Below, in pieces: positions 1-8,784 of a DNA stretch of 64,000 nucleotides. Both the position numbers and the translations under genes were made by a program. How positions within the stretch are numbered: the first letter of the stretch is position 1; each line of letters opens with the position of its first letter. The stretch covers positions 186,001 to 250,000 of the forward strand of contig NZ_AXAY01000009.1 in the NCBI RefSeq assembly GCF_000473045.1, read 5' to 3'. Under the pieces are notes generated by a model. The model saw nothing but the letters and a program-made list of their open reading frames with translations. It ran no database searches and was not told where the DNA came from. Source of the stretch: Bradyrhizobium sp. WSM3983 (lineage in GTDB: Bacteria; Pseudomonadota; Alphaproteobacteria; Rhizobiales; Xanthobacteraceae).

Positions 1-57
1 TCACTTCCGCAAGCGAGCGATCCCATCATTATCCACCGTGTTTGGAGGAGACGGGCA

Positions 58-1287
58 ATGAGATATTGCGTGATATCGCTCGGAGCTGTCAAAGGCAACG
101 CTATCGGGGCGGTCTTGGCGTCGGCACTTTTCGCGACGTCTGCGATGGCGCAGGACGGTCCGGTCAAGCTCGGGGTCCTGACCGACATGTCCTCGATTTA
201 CGCCGACAATGGCGGCCAGGGCTCGGTGGTTGCGGCGCAGATGGCCGTTGACGATTTCAAGGGCAAGGTGCTGGGGCGTGCCGTCGAGGTCGTCGCCGGC
301 GACCATCAGAACAAGGCCGATGTAGGATCGGTCATCGCACGGCGTTGGCTGGAGAATGAGGGCGTCGAAGTCATACTCGACGTGCCCAATTCCGCCGTTG
401 CCTTGGCGGTGCAGGGCATCACGCGAGACAAGAAGAAGCTGTTTCTCGCTACAGGCGCCGCGACGTCTCGCCTGACCGGCGACGGATGCTCGATGACCGG
501 CATCCACTGGACCTATGATACCTACGCACTGTCGCAGGGCGCAACCCGGGCGATCTCGCGCCTCGGCGCAAAAAGCTGGTTCTTCCTTTCGGCAGACTAT
601 TCTCTCGGCCCGCAACTCGAGGCGGATAGCCGCCAGGTCATCGGCGCGACAGGCGGCAAGGTCGTCGGTGCCGTAAAACATCCGATCAACACGCCTGATT
701 TCTCGTCTTTCCTGCTGCAGGCGCAATCCTCCAAGGCGGACGTGATCGCGCTCGCCGATGCCGGCGGTGATTTCATCAACGCCGTCAAGCAGGCTGGGGA
801 GTTCGGCATTACGCGGGAGCAAAAGCTTGCCGGTCTGATCGTCTTCATCGCCTACATTCACAGCCTTGGGCTGCAAAGCGCCCAGGGCCTGATGCTCAGC
901 TCGGCATTCTGTTGGGGCCTTAATAGCGAGACGCGCGCGTGGTCGAAGCGTGTCATCGAGAAGACCCACAAAGTCCCGACCATGATCCACGCCGGCACGT
1001 ATGGTGCGGTGATACACTATCTCAAGGTGGTCGAAGCCGCAGGCACGCGCGATGGACCGACCGTTGCCGCCAAGATGCGCGAAATGCCCGTGAACGATTT
1101 CATGACCCGTAACGGTAAGATCCGGGAAGACGGCCGGTTGGTCCGCGACATGTATCTGTTCCGCGTCAAGTCCCCGGCGGAGTCCAAGTACAAGTTCGAC
1201 TACTACACCCTGCTCGCGACAATTCCAGGAGAAGAAGCCTTCAAACCGATGGAGGAAGGAGGATGTCCGCTCTTGAAGAAGCCGTGA
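58..1287 (+). CDS. Branched-chain amino acid-type ABC transporter substrate-binding protein
   Basis: A 409-residue exported protein of the LivK-like (periplasmic binding protein type I) family. It starts with a cleavable signal peptide (basic start, hydrophobic stretch, AMA cut near residue 31) and the mature part opens with VKLGVLTDMSSIYADNGGQG, typical of amide/amino-acid binding proteins. It would capture a small amino-acid-like or aromatic-acid ligand in the periplasm for an ABC importer. The start at 58 has a strong ribosome site (ggaggag at 44-50). No LIV-type permease or ATPase is in the window, so its partners lie to the left or elsewhere. The ligand cannot be told from sequence. Confidence 0.9.
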   Translation: MRYCVISLGAVKGNAIGAVLASALFATSAMAQDGPVKLGVLTDMSSIYADNGGQGSVVAAQMAVDDFKGKVLGRAVEVVAGDHQNKADVGSVIARRWLENEGVEVILDVPNSAVALAVQGITRDKKKLFLATGAATSRLTGDGCSMTGIHWTYDTYALSQGATRAISRLGAKSWFFLSADYSLGPQLEADSRQVIGATGGKVVGAVKHPINTPDFSSFLLQAQSSKADVIALADAGGDFINAVKQAGEFGITREQKLAGLIVFIAYIHSLGLQSAQGLMLSSAFCWGLNSETRAWSKRVIEKTHKVPTMIHAGTYGAVIHYLKVVEAAGTRDGPTVAAKMREMPVNDFMTRNGKIREDGRLVRDMYLFRVKSPAESKYKFDYYTLLATIPGEEAFKPMEEGGCPLLKKP

Positions 1288-1389
1288 TCGCCGAGCGCTG
1301 CCGTGAGACCCGTAGCCGCTGTGCCGGTGGATATGCTCTTAGCATAGGTTCGGGTTTTTCGCTGACCCGGACCAGCCCGGAGCTATGCT

Positions 1390-1554
1390 ATGCGTTGCGG
1401 CAGCATCCTGAATGTGCCGGTGTGCTGGCAGGGCGTGGTGCTCGGTCAGATCAACTTCCTGCATAAATCTCGGCATTTCCGGGAATACCATCTCCCGATC
1501 GTCGACGCGGCGGCGCAGATAGCGGTGCCCGCCTCTTACTGCTGCCGCGCATGA
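1390..1554 (+). pseudogene. GAF-domain protein, C-terminal remnant
   Basis: A 54-residue reading frame whose residues LNVPVCWQGVVLGQINFLHK and the following PIVDAAAQIAVPA resemble the last strands and helix of a GAF domain. It has no proper N-terminus: an in-frame stop lies just upstream at 1363-1365. It is best read as the surviving end of a decayed GAF-domain gene. The rest of the gap up to 1833 shows no convincing coding sequence. Confidence 0.5.
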
Positions 1555-1833
1555 GCAGTGAGTTGTCGATGACCTCGATCAGTCTCGCCTATCGCAGTAG
1601 GGTCGCACTCGCTCACAAGCTGATGCGGCCGGGCGGGAGCACTCGCAGATTCAAACGGAAACTTGACCGACTTCAACAGATCTCAGGGAATAAGTCATGC
1701 TCGCCAGTTGTATTGTTCCTCACGTCGTACCACGTAAGCGATCTCAAATTCCGATACTTGGCACTCCAAATTTTGAATTTCCATTCCACGAGCGTCCGGG
1801 GGATGTTGCACGGTCTTCGTTTGTGGAGAGCGT

Positions 1834-2250
1834 ATGAGCACCGTCGAAAATAAGAATCTCGTGCAGCAAATCTTCATCGATTCGGCAAATGGGAGCGGTA
1901 CCACGCTCCTCGATCATCTGGCGGACGACGTTTCTTGGATCATAACCGGTCAGTGGTCGTGGTCTCGGACATTCCAGGGCAGAGATGCGGTGGTGAACGG
2001 ATTGATGAAAAACGTAGCATCGCTATTTGATAAGCGACTTCGTACCGTAGCGTTCAATTTCGTCGCCGAAGGAGACACGGTTGTCGTTGAAGCAAAGGGC
2101 GACAACGTCACGAAGGCCGGGCTGCGCTATGATAACGACTATTGCCTCATTTTCCGTCTCGAGAACGGCCGGATCAAGCAGATCAAGGAGTACCTGGATT
2201 CTGCTCTGGTCGAGCGAGTGCTGGGCTCATTTCCGCAAGTGACGAACTGA
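1834..2250 (+). CDS. SnoaL/NTF2-like (ketosteroid isomerase-type) protein
   Basis: A 138-residue cytosolic protein with the layout of the SnoaL-like cone fold. It has an N-terminal helix, then DHLADDVSWIITG, the FQGRDAVVNG turn, and strands ending in CLIFRLENGRIKQIKEYLDS. These match the family's pocket-forming strands. Members are small isomerases, cyclases or ligand-binding proteins. A ggag at 1825-1828 supports the start. It stands just before an importer binding-protein gene, so a role in handling the imported compound is possible. The reaction is unknown. Confidence 0.75.
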   Translation: MSTVENKNLVQQIFIDSANGSGTTLLDHLADDVSWIITGQWSWSRTFQGRDAVVNGLMKNVASLFDKRLRTVAFNFVAEGDTVVVEAKGDNVTKAGLRYDNDYCLIFRLENGRIKQIKEYLDSALVERVLGSFPQVTN

Positions 2251-2308
2251 TCCACAACTCCGCTCGAGTTGCTCGAGTGCTCTGCATCATTCAACAGGAA
2301 TTAAGGAC

Positions 2309-3526
2309 ATGATAAGGGGCATCGCTTCTCTGGCAGCGTTCGCATTCGTGCTTTCGGTTTCGCATGTCAGTGCACAAAAGAAATACGACGTCGGCGCGAC
2401 CGATACCGAGATCAAAATCGGACAGACAAATCCGTTCTCGGGACCGGCTTCTGCTTATGCCACGATTGGCAAGAGCGAAGCAGCGTACATCAGAATGATC
2501 AATGAGTCGGGCGGCGTAAATGGTCGAAAGATAAGCCTGATTCAGTATGACGACAGCTACAGCCCGCCAAAGACGGTAGAGCAGGTACGAAAGCTGGTCG
2601 AGAGCGATGAAGTTCTGACCACCTTCCAGATCGTGGGAACGGCTCCTAATGCGGCGGTACAGAAGTATCTTAACGCCAAGAAAGTGCCGCAGTTGTTGGC
2701 TGCTTCCGGTTCATCGAAGTTCACCGACCCGCAACATTTTCCCTGGTCGATCGCGTTTAATTTGAGTTACTTCGTGGAAGGTCGCATTTACGGTCAATAC
2801 ATCGCAAAAAACCATCCCGACGCCAAAATCGGGGTCCTTTATCAGAACGACGATCTCGGCAAAGACTATCTCAGCGGCATCAAGTCCGGCCTCGGCGACA
2901 AGGCTGCTAAAATGATCGTCGCTGAGGCCTCCTATGAGGTGTCGGATCCAACGATCGACTCGCAGATCGTCAAGATAAAGGATGCCGGCGCGGATCTTTT
3001 TTTCAACGCGTCGACGACAAAGCAGGCGGCGCAGGCGATCAAGAAGATTGCCGAACTGGGCTGGAAGCCCATTCATTTCGTTGACACCACAGCGACTTCG
3101 GTTGGAGCGGTCCTGCAGCCGGCCGGCCTCGAGGCGTCCAAGGGGCTGATCAGCATCGGATACATCAAGGATCCTCGCGATCCGACCTGGAAAGACGATC
3201 TAGGGATGAAGAAGTATATCGAGTTCATGGCCAAATACTATCCGGACGGCGACAAGGACTCGAGCCTGAACACCTTCGGCTATATGGCCGCCGAACTACT
3301 GATCCACGTGCTGAAAGCGTGCGGGGACGACCTGACGCGGGAGAACGTGCTTAGGCAGGCAATGAACATCAAGAACTTCCGTTCTGAACTCGCGCTACCT
3401 GGGATCGTCGTCAACACGTCGCCGACGGACTACCGGGTCAACAAGCAGTTGCAAATGATGAAGTTCAACGGCGAGCGGTGGGAGCTCTTCGGGCCGATTC
3501 TGGAAGATGTGGGCCCTGCGTTGTGA
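2309..3526 (+). CDS. Branched-chain amino acid-type ABC transporter substrate-binding protein
   Basis: A 405-residue LivK/HAAT-family periplasmic protein with a signal peptide cut near VSA (residue 22). The start of the mature protein (TDTEIKIGQTNPFSGPASAY) and the internal FNLSYFVEGRIYGQYIAKN are hallmarks of this family. The second half contains the usual GYMAAELLIHVLKACG helix. It differs clearly from the LivK-like protein encoded at 58-1287, so the locus may sample two ligands of this class. A peptide-type binding protein starts 20 bp after its stop, so the two are probably co-transcribed. Confidence 0.9.
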   Translation: MIRGIASLAAFAFVLSVSHVSAQKKYDVGATDTEIKIGQTNPFSGPASAYATIGKSEAAYIRMINESGGVNGRKISLIQYDDSYSPPKTVEQVRKLVESDEVLTTFQIVGTAPNAAVQKYLNAKKVPQLLAASGSSKFTDPQHFPWSIAFNLSYFVEGRIYGQYIAKNHPDAKIGVLYQNDDLGKDYLSGIKSGLGDKAAKMIVAEASYEVSDPTIDSQIVKIKDAGADLFFNASTTKQAAQAIKKIAELGWKPIHFVDTTATSVGAVLQPAGLEASKGLISIGYIKDPRDPTWKDDLGMKKYIEFMAKYYPDGDKDSSLNTFGYMAAELLIHVLKACGDDLTRENVLRQAMNIKNFRSELALPGIVVNTSPTDYRVNKQLQMMKFNGERWELFGPILEDVGPAL

Positions 3527-3546
3527 CAGATGCATTGGAGTGCACC

Positions 3547-5175
3547 ATGGATTGTTCTTCGCGCGGTGATGTGATCGCGCGCTCGTTGTTCGAATGCCTG
3601 GGTCGCTTCGCGCTGCTGCTTGTCATCCTGTGCGGGTCGTACGGCTACGCCTTACCTGCCGCCGCGCAAAGCACCAAGGCCGTTCGCGTGGTCATGCATG
3701 CGCCACTGCGCGTTACCGATCCCGTTGCCTCGGGCGCTTACATCTCTCGAGACCACGGCTACATGATCTATGATACGTTGGTCGCTCTCGACGAAAATAT
3801 GGAGCCTCGGCCGCAAATGGCCGACTGGACGATTTCGGACGACAGACTGACTTATACGTTCAAACTGAGGGACGGGCTGGCCTGGCACGATGGTGAACCC
3901 GTAACCGCGGAAGATTGTGTCGCGTCGCTCAAACGATGGTGGCAACGCGATACAATGGGGCAGGTTCTAGCGAGCTATACGTCTTCGCTCGAAGCAACCG
4001 ATGCGCGGACCATCACGCTGAAGTTGAAGCGGCCTGTGGGATTTGTGCTGGATGCGCTTGGAAAGCCGTCCTCCTATGTGCCCTTCATGATGCCGAGGCG
4101 CGTTGCAGACACGCCTCCAACCCAGCCCAGTACAGACACTATCGGATCAGGACCGTTCCGCTTCGTTAAAGAGGAATTTCGCCCCGGCGTTCGCGCGGTT
4201 TACGTCAGGAACGACAAATATGTCCCTAGGACCGAGAAGCCGAGTTGGGCGTCAGGCGGCAAGGTCGTAAAAGTCGATCGCGTCGAGTGGGTTGTGATAC
4301 CGGACGCCCAGACCGCCATCAATGCGCTCTTGAATGGCGAAATCGACTACATCGATGAACCTCAATATGACCTGCTCAAGATACTCGAAGGCGAGAAGAA
4401 CATTGTCATCAAGAACAACAACAGGTTCGGCCTTCAGGTCATGGCGAGAATGAATTTCCTCGTGCCTCCGTTCAACGACGAGAAGATTCGACGCGTAGCT
4501 ATGCTCGCTTTCAAGCAAGAGAACTTCCTGGCTGCTATGGTCGGAGATCCCAGCGGTTATACGATTTGTGGTGCAATGTTCGTCTGTGGTGCCCCCTTGG
4601 CGACGGACGTCGGATCGGAAACTCTGATTCGAGGAAACGGAATGGCGGAAGCACGGAGGCTCTTGAAAGAAGCAAATTACGACGGAAAGCCCATTCGGAT
4701 CGTCCAGGTGACCGACGTCAACACGCAGAAGGCCCAGCCGGTCGTGGGCGCACAACTGTTACGACAGGCGGGATTCAACGTCGAGCTATTGCCAATGGAT
4801 TGGCAGACGGCATTGGCGTTGCGGAGCAATCCAAAGACAGCACAGGATGGCGGGTGGAATATATTCTTTTCCGCTTTCGCCGGCGTGGACGTGTCAAATC
4901 CACTCAGCAGCCTGCCGCTGAATGCTTCGGGCATGAACGGCTATCCCGGTTGGGCGGAAGACGCTGACATTCAAGCATTGCGGGGGCGCTTTGCCGAAGC
5001 GGAAGACGTCTCAGAGCGCAAGCGACTGGCGGCCGAGTTGCAAAAGCTGGCGTATGAACGCGTCATCTATGTGCCGCTTGGCCAGATCGCAACGCCGGCG
5101 GCCTGGAGTTCAAAACTCACCGGTGTGCTGGATGGTCCGACCGTGCCGTATTTCTGGAACCTGGAGAAGCAATGA
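3547..5175 (+). CDS. Peptide-type (SBP family 5) ABC substrate-binding protein
   Basis: A 542-residue extracellular solute-binding protein family 5 member (DppA/OppA class). I place the start at 3547 (ggag at 3537-3540) rather than at upstream in-frame codons inside the preceding gene. This gives a hydrophobic signal peptide ending at AAAQ. Conserved family segments include YMIYDTLVALDENMEPRPQM, FKLRDGLAWHDGEPVTAEDC and FNDEKIRRVAM. It is a close paralogue of the protein at 8785-10380, which sits with the permeases. The two probably deliver related ligands to the same dipeptide-type importer. Confidence 0.9.
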   Translation: MDCSSRGDVIARSLFECLGRFALLLVILCGSYGYALPAAAQSTKAVRVVMHAPLRVTDPVASGAYISRDHGYMIYDTLVALDENMEPRPQMADWTISDDRLTYTFKLRDGLAWHDGEPVTAEDCVASLKRWWQRDTMGQVLASYTSSLEATDARTITLKLKRPVGFVLDALGKPSSYVPFMMPRRVADTPPTQPSTDTIGSGPFRFVKEEFRPGVRAVYVRNDKYVPRTEKPSWASGGKVVKVDRVEWVVIPDAQTAINALLNGEIDYIDEPQYDLLKILEGEKNIVIKNNNRFGLQVMARMNFLVPPFNDEKIRRVAMLAFKQENFLAAMVGDPSGYTICGAMFVCGAPLATDVGSETLIRGNGMAEARRLLKEANYDGKPIRIVQVTDVNTQKAQPVVGAQLLRQAGFNVELLPMDWQTALALRSNPKTAQDGGWNIFFSAFAGVDVSNPLSSLPLNASGMNGYPGWAEDADIQALRGRFAEAEDVSERKRLAAELQKLAYERVIYVPLGQIATPAAWSSKLTGVLDGPTVPYFWNLEKQ

Positions 5176-5215
5176 CTTGCGTGAATTGTGCTCCTAATGG
5201 GAGCGCTGCAAATAT

Positions 5216-6160
5216 TCAGGCGACACGGGCCGATCGTCGACGTAGCCGATGCGAAAGCGGCCGGTCCGGACTAAAGTCACGAATCAATTGCCGGAAACTT
5301 TCGGCCCGCTCCGGGATCGCGGAACTGCGGCGCCACGCTAGTCCGACGTCGATGGCAATTTCATTGCCGCGGATCGGCCTGACCTCAAGACGGTCACGCT
5401 CAAGGGACCACGGCCGGTATGCGATGTCGGGCATGATAGCCCACCCGGCGCCGGTGGCAACCAAGCTGCGAACAGCTTCAACGGAGGATGTCGTCAACGT
5501 GGAACTCGGGCGCGAATGAATTGAACTCCAGGCCGCGACGACGGATCGAGGCATTTCGTCGATCGACAATTCAATCAGCGGTTCACGCACCAGCGTGCTC
5601 AGAGCAATTGCGTCTTGTGAAAGAAGAGCGTGTTCCGCCGGCAACCAGATTCGACATCGCGAGCGTGCCAAGGTGCCGAATTCCAAGGCGTTTTGGTTCT
5701 CTATATTGGAGACCAACATAAGTGCAACATCGAGTTCTCCCTTGATGAGAAGATCTTCGATGGCGGCGCGCTCGTGCTCCAGGACATTGATGGAGAAGTT
5801 GGGGAAGAGCCGTCGAAAGTGGACAAGGAGATCGGCCAGAAAATATCCAGACACCAGGCTCGTGACGCCGACACTCAAGCTGCCGGAAACTGCCTCAGGA
5901 TTTGCTTTCAACACACGTCCTGCATCGGCAACCGTTGCCAGTATCAACCTCGAGTGTTGCAAGAATCGCTGGCCGTCGTAGGTCAGCGTTACTCCTTTCG
6001 AATTTCGATGGAAGAGCGTCGCCCCGATTTCGGCCTCGAGGTCTCGCAGGCTTTCCGTGATCGCGGATTGCGAAATATTCAAATGTACTGATGCACCCGA
6101 TATCGACCCTGCGTCAGCGGTGGCTACAAAGTAAGAGATTTGTCTGAACGTCAAATGCAT
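5216..6160 (-). CDS. LysR-family transcriptional regulator
   Basis: A 314-residue LysR protein. Residues 1-60 form the winged helix-turn-helix (LTFRQISYFVATADAGSISG ... NISQSAITESLRDLEAEIGA), followed by a linker helix. The effector domain starts near residue 93 with GSLSVGVTSL. It lies 45 bp downstream of the amidase on the same strand, so the two may share a transcript. It probably senses the amide substrate or a breakdown product. It is convergent with the binding-protein gene to its left. Confidence 0.9.
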   Translation of the reverse strand: MHLTFRQISYFVATADAGSISGASVHLNISQSAITESLRDLEAEIGATLFHRNSKGVTLTYDGQRFLQHSRLILATVADAGRVLKANPEAVSGSLSVGVTSLVSGYFLADLLVHFRRLFPNFSINVLEHERAAIEDLLIKGELDVALMLVSNIENQNALEFGTLARSRCRIWLPAEHALLSQDAIALSTLVREPLIELSIDEMPRSVVAAWSSIHSRPSSTLTTSSVEAVRSLVATGAGWAIMPDIAYRPWSLERDRLEVRPIRGNEIAIDVGLAWRRSSAIPERAESFRQLIRDFSPDRPLSHRLRRRSARVA

Positions 6161-6205
6161 GGAATCCGTCCACTCCTTCGGGGCGCCGAGAAGTTGCTCG
6201 CATTA

Positions 6206-7630
6206 TCAGGCGCAGATTGGCGGTAGGCGATCCTTCCAGGGCCGCGCTGTCTCAAGTTGAGACGCAAGACGAAACAACATGGCTTCGTCGCCGAAATGCG
6301 CGGTGAACATCATGCCTAGAGGTAGTTCCGCGGCGCTCCAAGCCAACGGTACGGACATCGATGGCTGGCCGGTCATATTGAACATGCTTGTGCCCGGCAC
6401 GTAGCGCCTCAGCAAAGATCGAATTTCACCGGGATCTTCCGACATCGTGTCTATTTCGCCGAGGCGCACGGGCGGCAAGCACAATGTCGGCGAGAGGAAG
6501 ATGTCGCAGTTCTCGAAAAAGTTCGTCATACTGCGTTTGATCAAAAATGCATTTTGCAGGGCGACGACGTAGTCTGTCGCGGTCGCGTTTTGCGCGTTTC
6601 GCATGTTGAAGAGAGTCAGGTTTTCAAGGTCATCCGGCGTCGCGAAGCGGCCGAATGCTTTTTCGGCCGCCCGCACAGTGGCAGCGGTATTGGCGGCGAC
6701 AACGATGGGGGCGACCGTCGAGGGATCTGCGCCCAACTTTGGGGCCCGCTCTTCAACATGATGGCCTAAGACTTCGAGCAGACGGGCGACATCCCGCACG
6801 GCGGCAGCAACCTCGGGATCGATTGCCTCGCCTTGAGGTGTCTTGTCTGTAAAGAATACCCGCAGACGGCCGGGGTCTCGACCGACTTCGTCGAGATAAG
6901 GACGCTCGGGTTTGGGAGCGTGATAGAGGCTCGTTGGCTCTGGACCGTGCGTTGCGTCCAGCATCGCTGCACTGTCACGCACGCTTATGCTGGCTACATG
7001 CCCGCAGGAGAAGCCGCCCCAGCCTTCCCCCTTATCGGGCCCCACCGGAGTACGGGCCCGCGTCGGCTTCAGGCCGAACACGCCGCAAGCAGAAGACGGA
7101 ACGCGAATGGAGCCGCCGCCATCTGTCGCGTGAGCAACCGGAACGATCCGCGCCGCAACAGCCGCCGCGGCGCCTCCGGAAGAGCCTCCCGACGAGTGAT
7201 CCAAATTCCAAGGATTGCGGGTTGGACCGTGTAGCCGGCACTCGCTGGTTACCATCTGACCGAATTCAGGGCTGGAGCTCTTGCCGAAGATCGTGACACC
7301 AGCGGCCAGGTAACGCCCGGCCAATGTACCGCTGTGGTCAGCCACGAAATCGCGAAACAGGTTGGAGCCGAAGGTGGTGCGTGTCCCCTCGAGCAGGTCG
7401 AGATCCTTGAGCAGGAACGGTACGCCGGTAAATGGCCCATCGGGCAGGCCCCTTTCGATCTGGAGCCGAGCATACTCGTCGTGGCGTACTACGACGGCAT
7501 TTATCCTGGGGTCTACCCGCTCGGTCCGAGCCACGGCCTCATCGAGCAATTCGCGCGCGCTGACCTGCTTGCCGCGCACCAATTCGGCTAGTCCCAGCGC
7601 ATCGTAAGCGCCGTATTCCTTGAAAGACAT
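6206..7630 (-). CDS. Amidase signature family amidohydrolase
   Basis: A 474-residue member of the amidase signature family, normal length. The Ser-cisSer-Lys triad is visible: Lys75 in PFLLKDLD, the glycine/serine stretch HSSGGSSGG with cis-Ser near 150, and the nucleophile Ser174 in ATDGGGSIRVPSSACG. It cleaves a carboxamide to acid plus ammonia or amine in the cytosol; the substrate is unknown. A GntR-site palindrome lies at 7688-7701, about 60-70 bp upstream of the start. Its place between the GntR gene and a peptide-type importer suggests it acts on the imported compound. Confidence 0.9.
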   Translation of the reverse strand: MSFKEYGAYDALGLAELVRGKQVSARELLDEAVARTERVDPRINAVVVRHDEYARLQIERGLPDGPFTGVPFLLKDLDLLEGTRTTFGSNLFRDFVADHSGTLAGRYLAAGVTIFGKSSSPEFGQMVTSECRLHGPTRNPWNLDHSSGGSSGGAAAAVAARIVPVAHATDGGGSIRVPSSACGVFGLKPTRARTPVGPDKGEGWGGFSCGHVASISVRDSAAMLDATHGPEPTSLYHAPKPERPYLDEVGRDPGRLRVFFTDKTPQGEAIDPEVAAAVRDVARLLEVLGHHVEERAPKLGADPSTVAPIVVAANTAATVRAAEKAFGRFATPDDLENLTLFNMRNAQNATATDYVVALQNAFLIKRSMTNFFENCDIFLSPTLCLPPVRLGEIDTMSEDPGEIRSLLRRYVPGTSMFNMTGQPSMSVPLAWSAAELPLGMMFTAHFGDEAMLFRLASQLETARPWKDRLPPICA

Positions 7631-7687
7631 AACAGACCTCTAAACCCGTCTTGGAACGTTCTTTGATCCGGCGAGCGCAGGGTAGTC

Positions 7688-7701
7688 GATTGGCGACAAT
7701 C
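7688..7701. promoter_or_regulatory. Putative GntR operator, copy 1 (amidase promoter)
   Basis: GATTGGCGACAATC is an inverted repeat (GATTG-N4-CAATC). Read on the other strand it contains ATTGTCGCCAAT, which recurs exactly at 8577-8588 and 8713-8724. It starts 58 bp upstream of the amidase start codon. The shared spacing in all three copies is the main argument for function. Confidence 0.6.
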
Positions 7702-7775
7702 GTCAATAGGGCGATTGCGGATCAAAGTGGCGTCCGTGATCGCGCTTGAAATCCGGAAGTATGTAGCCTTGTCCG

Positions 7776-8513
7776 CTACGTGGCCGGAGCCCGCTTTCGC
7801 GCCGAACGGGGTGCCGCAGCCGAAGTCTTAGCTGGCTCCTGCTTCTCTAAGCGCTTGAGATGAGCCAGGTGCTTCTCGCCCTCGGCGAGATGGTGTTGCT
7901 CCGACAGCCGTCCCGCTAGATCCGCCTTGCCCGCGCAGATGGCTTCCACGATCGGTCGATGGTCTTCGATGATTCTCTTCGGCGAAGGTATGATCGCGTA
8001 GCTGGAACGAATGTGCATTCGCGTCTGCTGTTCGATCAATCCATACTGAAATCCTAATCGTCCATGGTCCGTCAGCAACACGATGGTCTTGTGGAGTCCG
8101 AAATCGGCCTCCGCGATCCGCGCCGTGTCTCCCCGCTTGCATTCCTGGATCAGCACGTCGAGCGCCTCGGTCAGGCGTGCGGCTTTCGCGGGCGTAATAG
8201 TCGACGCCACCAATTGGGCTGCCAATCGTTCCACGGCCGACCGTAGCGTATAGAGTTCCCAGACATCTTCGGCGGAAAGGGAGACGACTGTCCATCCCGT
8301 ATACGGAACAAGTGTCAGCAGGCCTTCTTTAGCTAATTGATGAAGTGCGGTCCGCACCGTCGCTCGCGAGAGATTCATCTGCTGCGAGATCTGAATTTCC
8401 GTGATCCGTTCGCCGGCGCGAATTGCGCCGGAAACGATCGCATTGCGCAACGCAGTGGTCGCCTGCACTTCGATCGGCATCTTAACAACGGGAGAAATCT
8501 TTAAACGACCCAC
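7776..8513 (-). CDS. GntR-family regulator with FCD ligand domain
   Basis: A 245-residue FadR-subfamily GntR protein. The winged helix (about residues 12-75) contains LRNAIVSGAIRAGERITEIQ and MNLSRATVRTALHQLAKEGL. The C-terminal FCD domain keeps the expected metal/ligand residues Asp137, His141, His185 and His207. Such proteins are usually repressors released by a small carboxylate or amino-acid-like effector. A palindrome at 8577-8588 lies upstream of its own gene, and identical copies precede the amidase and the transporter operon. Autoregulation and control of the cluster are inferred. The C-terminal 25 residues are a basic, Ala-rich tail. Confidence 0.92.
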   Translation of the reverse strand: MGRLKISPVVKMPIEVQATTALRNAIVSGAIRAGERITEIQISQQMNLSRATVRTALHQLAKEGLLTLVPYTGWTVVSLSAEDVWELYTLRSAVERLAAQLVASTITPAKAARLTEALDVLIQECKRGDTARIAEADFGLHKTIVLLTDHGRLGFQYGLIEQQTRMHIRSSYAIIPSPKRIIEDHRPIVEAICAGKADLAGRLSEQHHLAEGEKHLAHLKRLEKQEPAKTSAAAPRSARKRAPAT

Positions 8514-8576
8514 GGGAGCGCTCCGGTCAGTTCAATTGCCATGGTTTGGATGTATCCCAAATTCAAGGCGCTGGCT

Positions 8577-8588
8577 ATTGTCGCCAAT
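8577..8588. promoter_or_regulatory. Putative GntR operator, copy 2 (gntR promoter)
   Basis: ATTGTCGCCAAT (ATTG-N4-CAAT). It is 64 bp upstream of the gntR start on the minus strand and identical to the copies at 7688-7701 (reverse orientation) and 8713-8724. Confidence 0.6.
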
Positions 8589-8712
8589 CGACACACCCCC
8601 TGGCCCCTGTTGATCCCCACCGGCGCATCTGCGCGAGCGAACTCCAGCGGCCCGGCGAATGGCGCCGCACCGCAACAAGTTTGGGCACGCGCGTCCAAAG
8701 CGTGTGTTGACA

Positions 8713-8724
8713 ATTGTCGCCAAT
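8713..8724. promoter_or_regulatory. Putative GntR operator, copy 3 (transporter promoter)
   Basis: ATTGTCGCCAAT, with the longer shared context TTGAC-ATTGTCGCCAATCGTC around it. It is 61 bp upstream of the chosen start (8785) of the binding-protein gene that heads the importer operon. Confidence 0.6.
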
Positions 8725-8784
8725 CGTCCATTATTCATTCGGTCGACACTCGATGCTCCGATGTTCTTTGAGAAGGAAATCGTC

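Noticed and set aside
1..1017. Long open frame on the minus strand opposite the first binding protein
   Set aside because: It lacks a ribosome site and family features; the opposite strand encodes a clear signal-peptide binding protein over the same DNA.
1663..1676. TTGACCGACTTCAA as a further FixK-type box
   Set aside because: It matches TTGA-N6-TCAA but is single in the first 34 kb, has asymmetric inner bases and is 164 bp from the nearest gene, so chance is likely.
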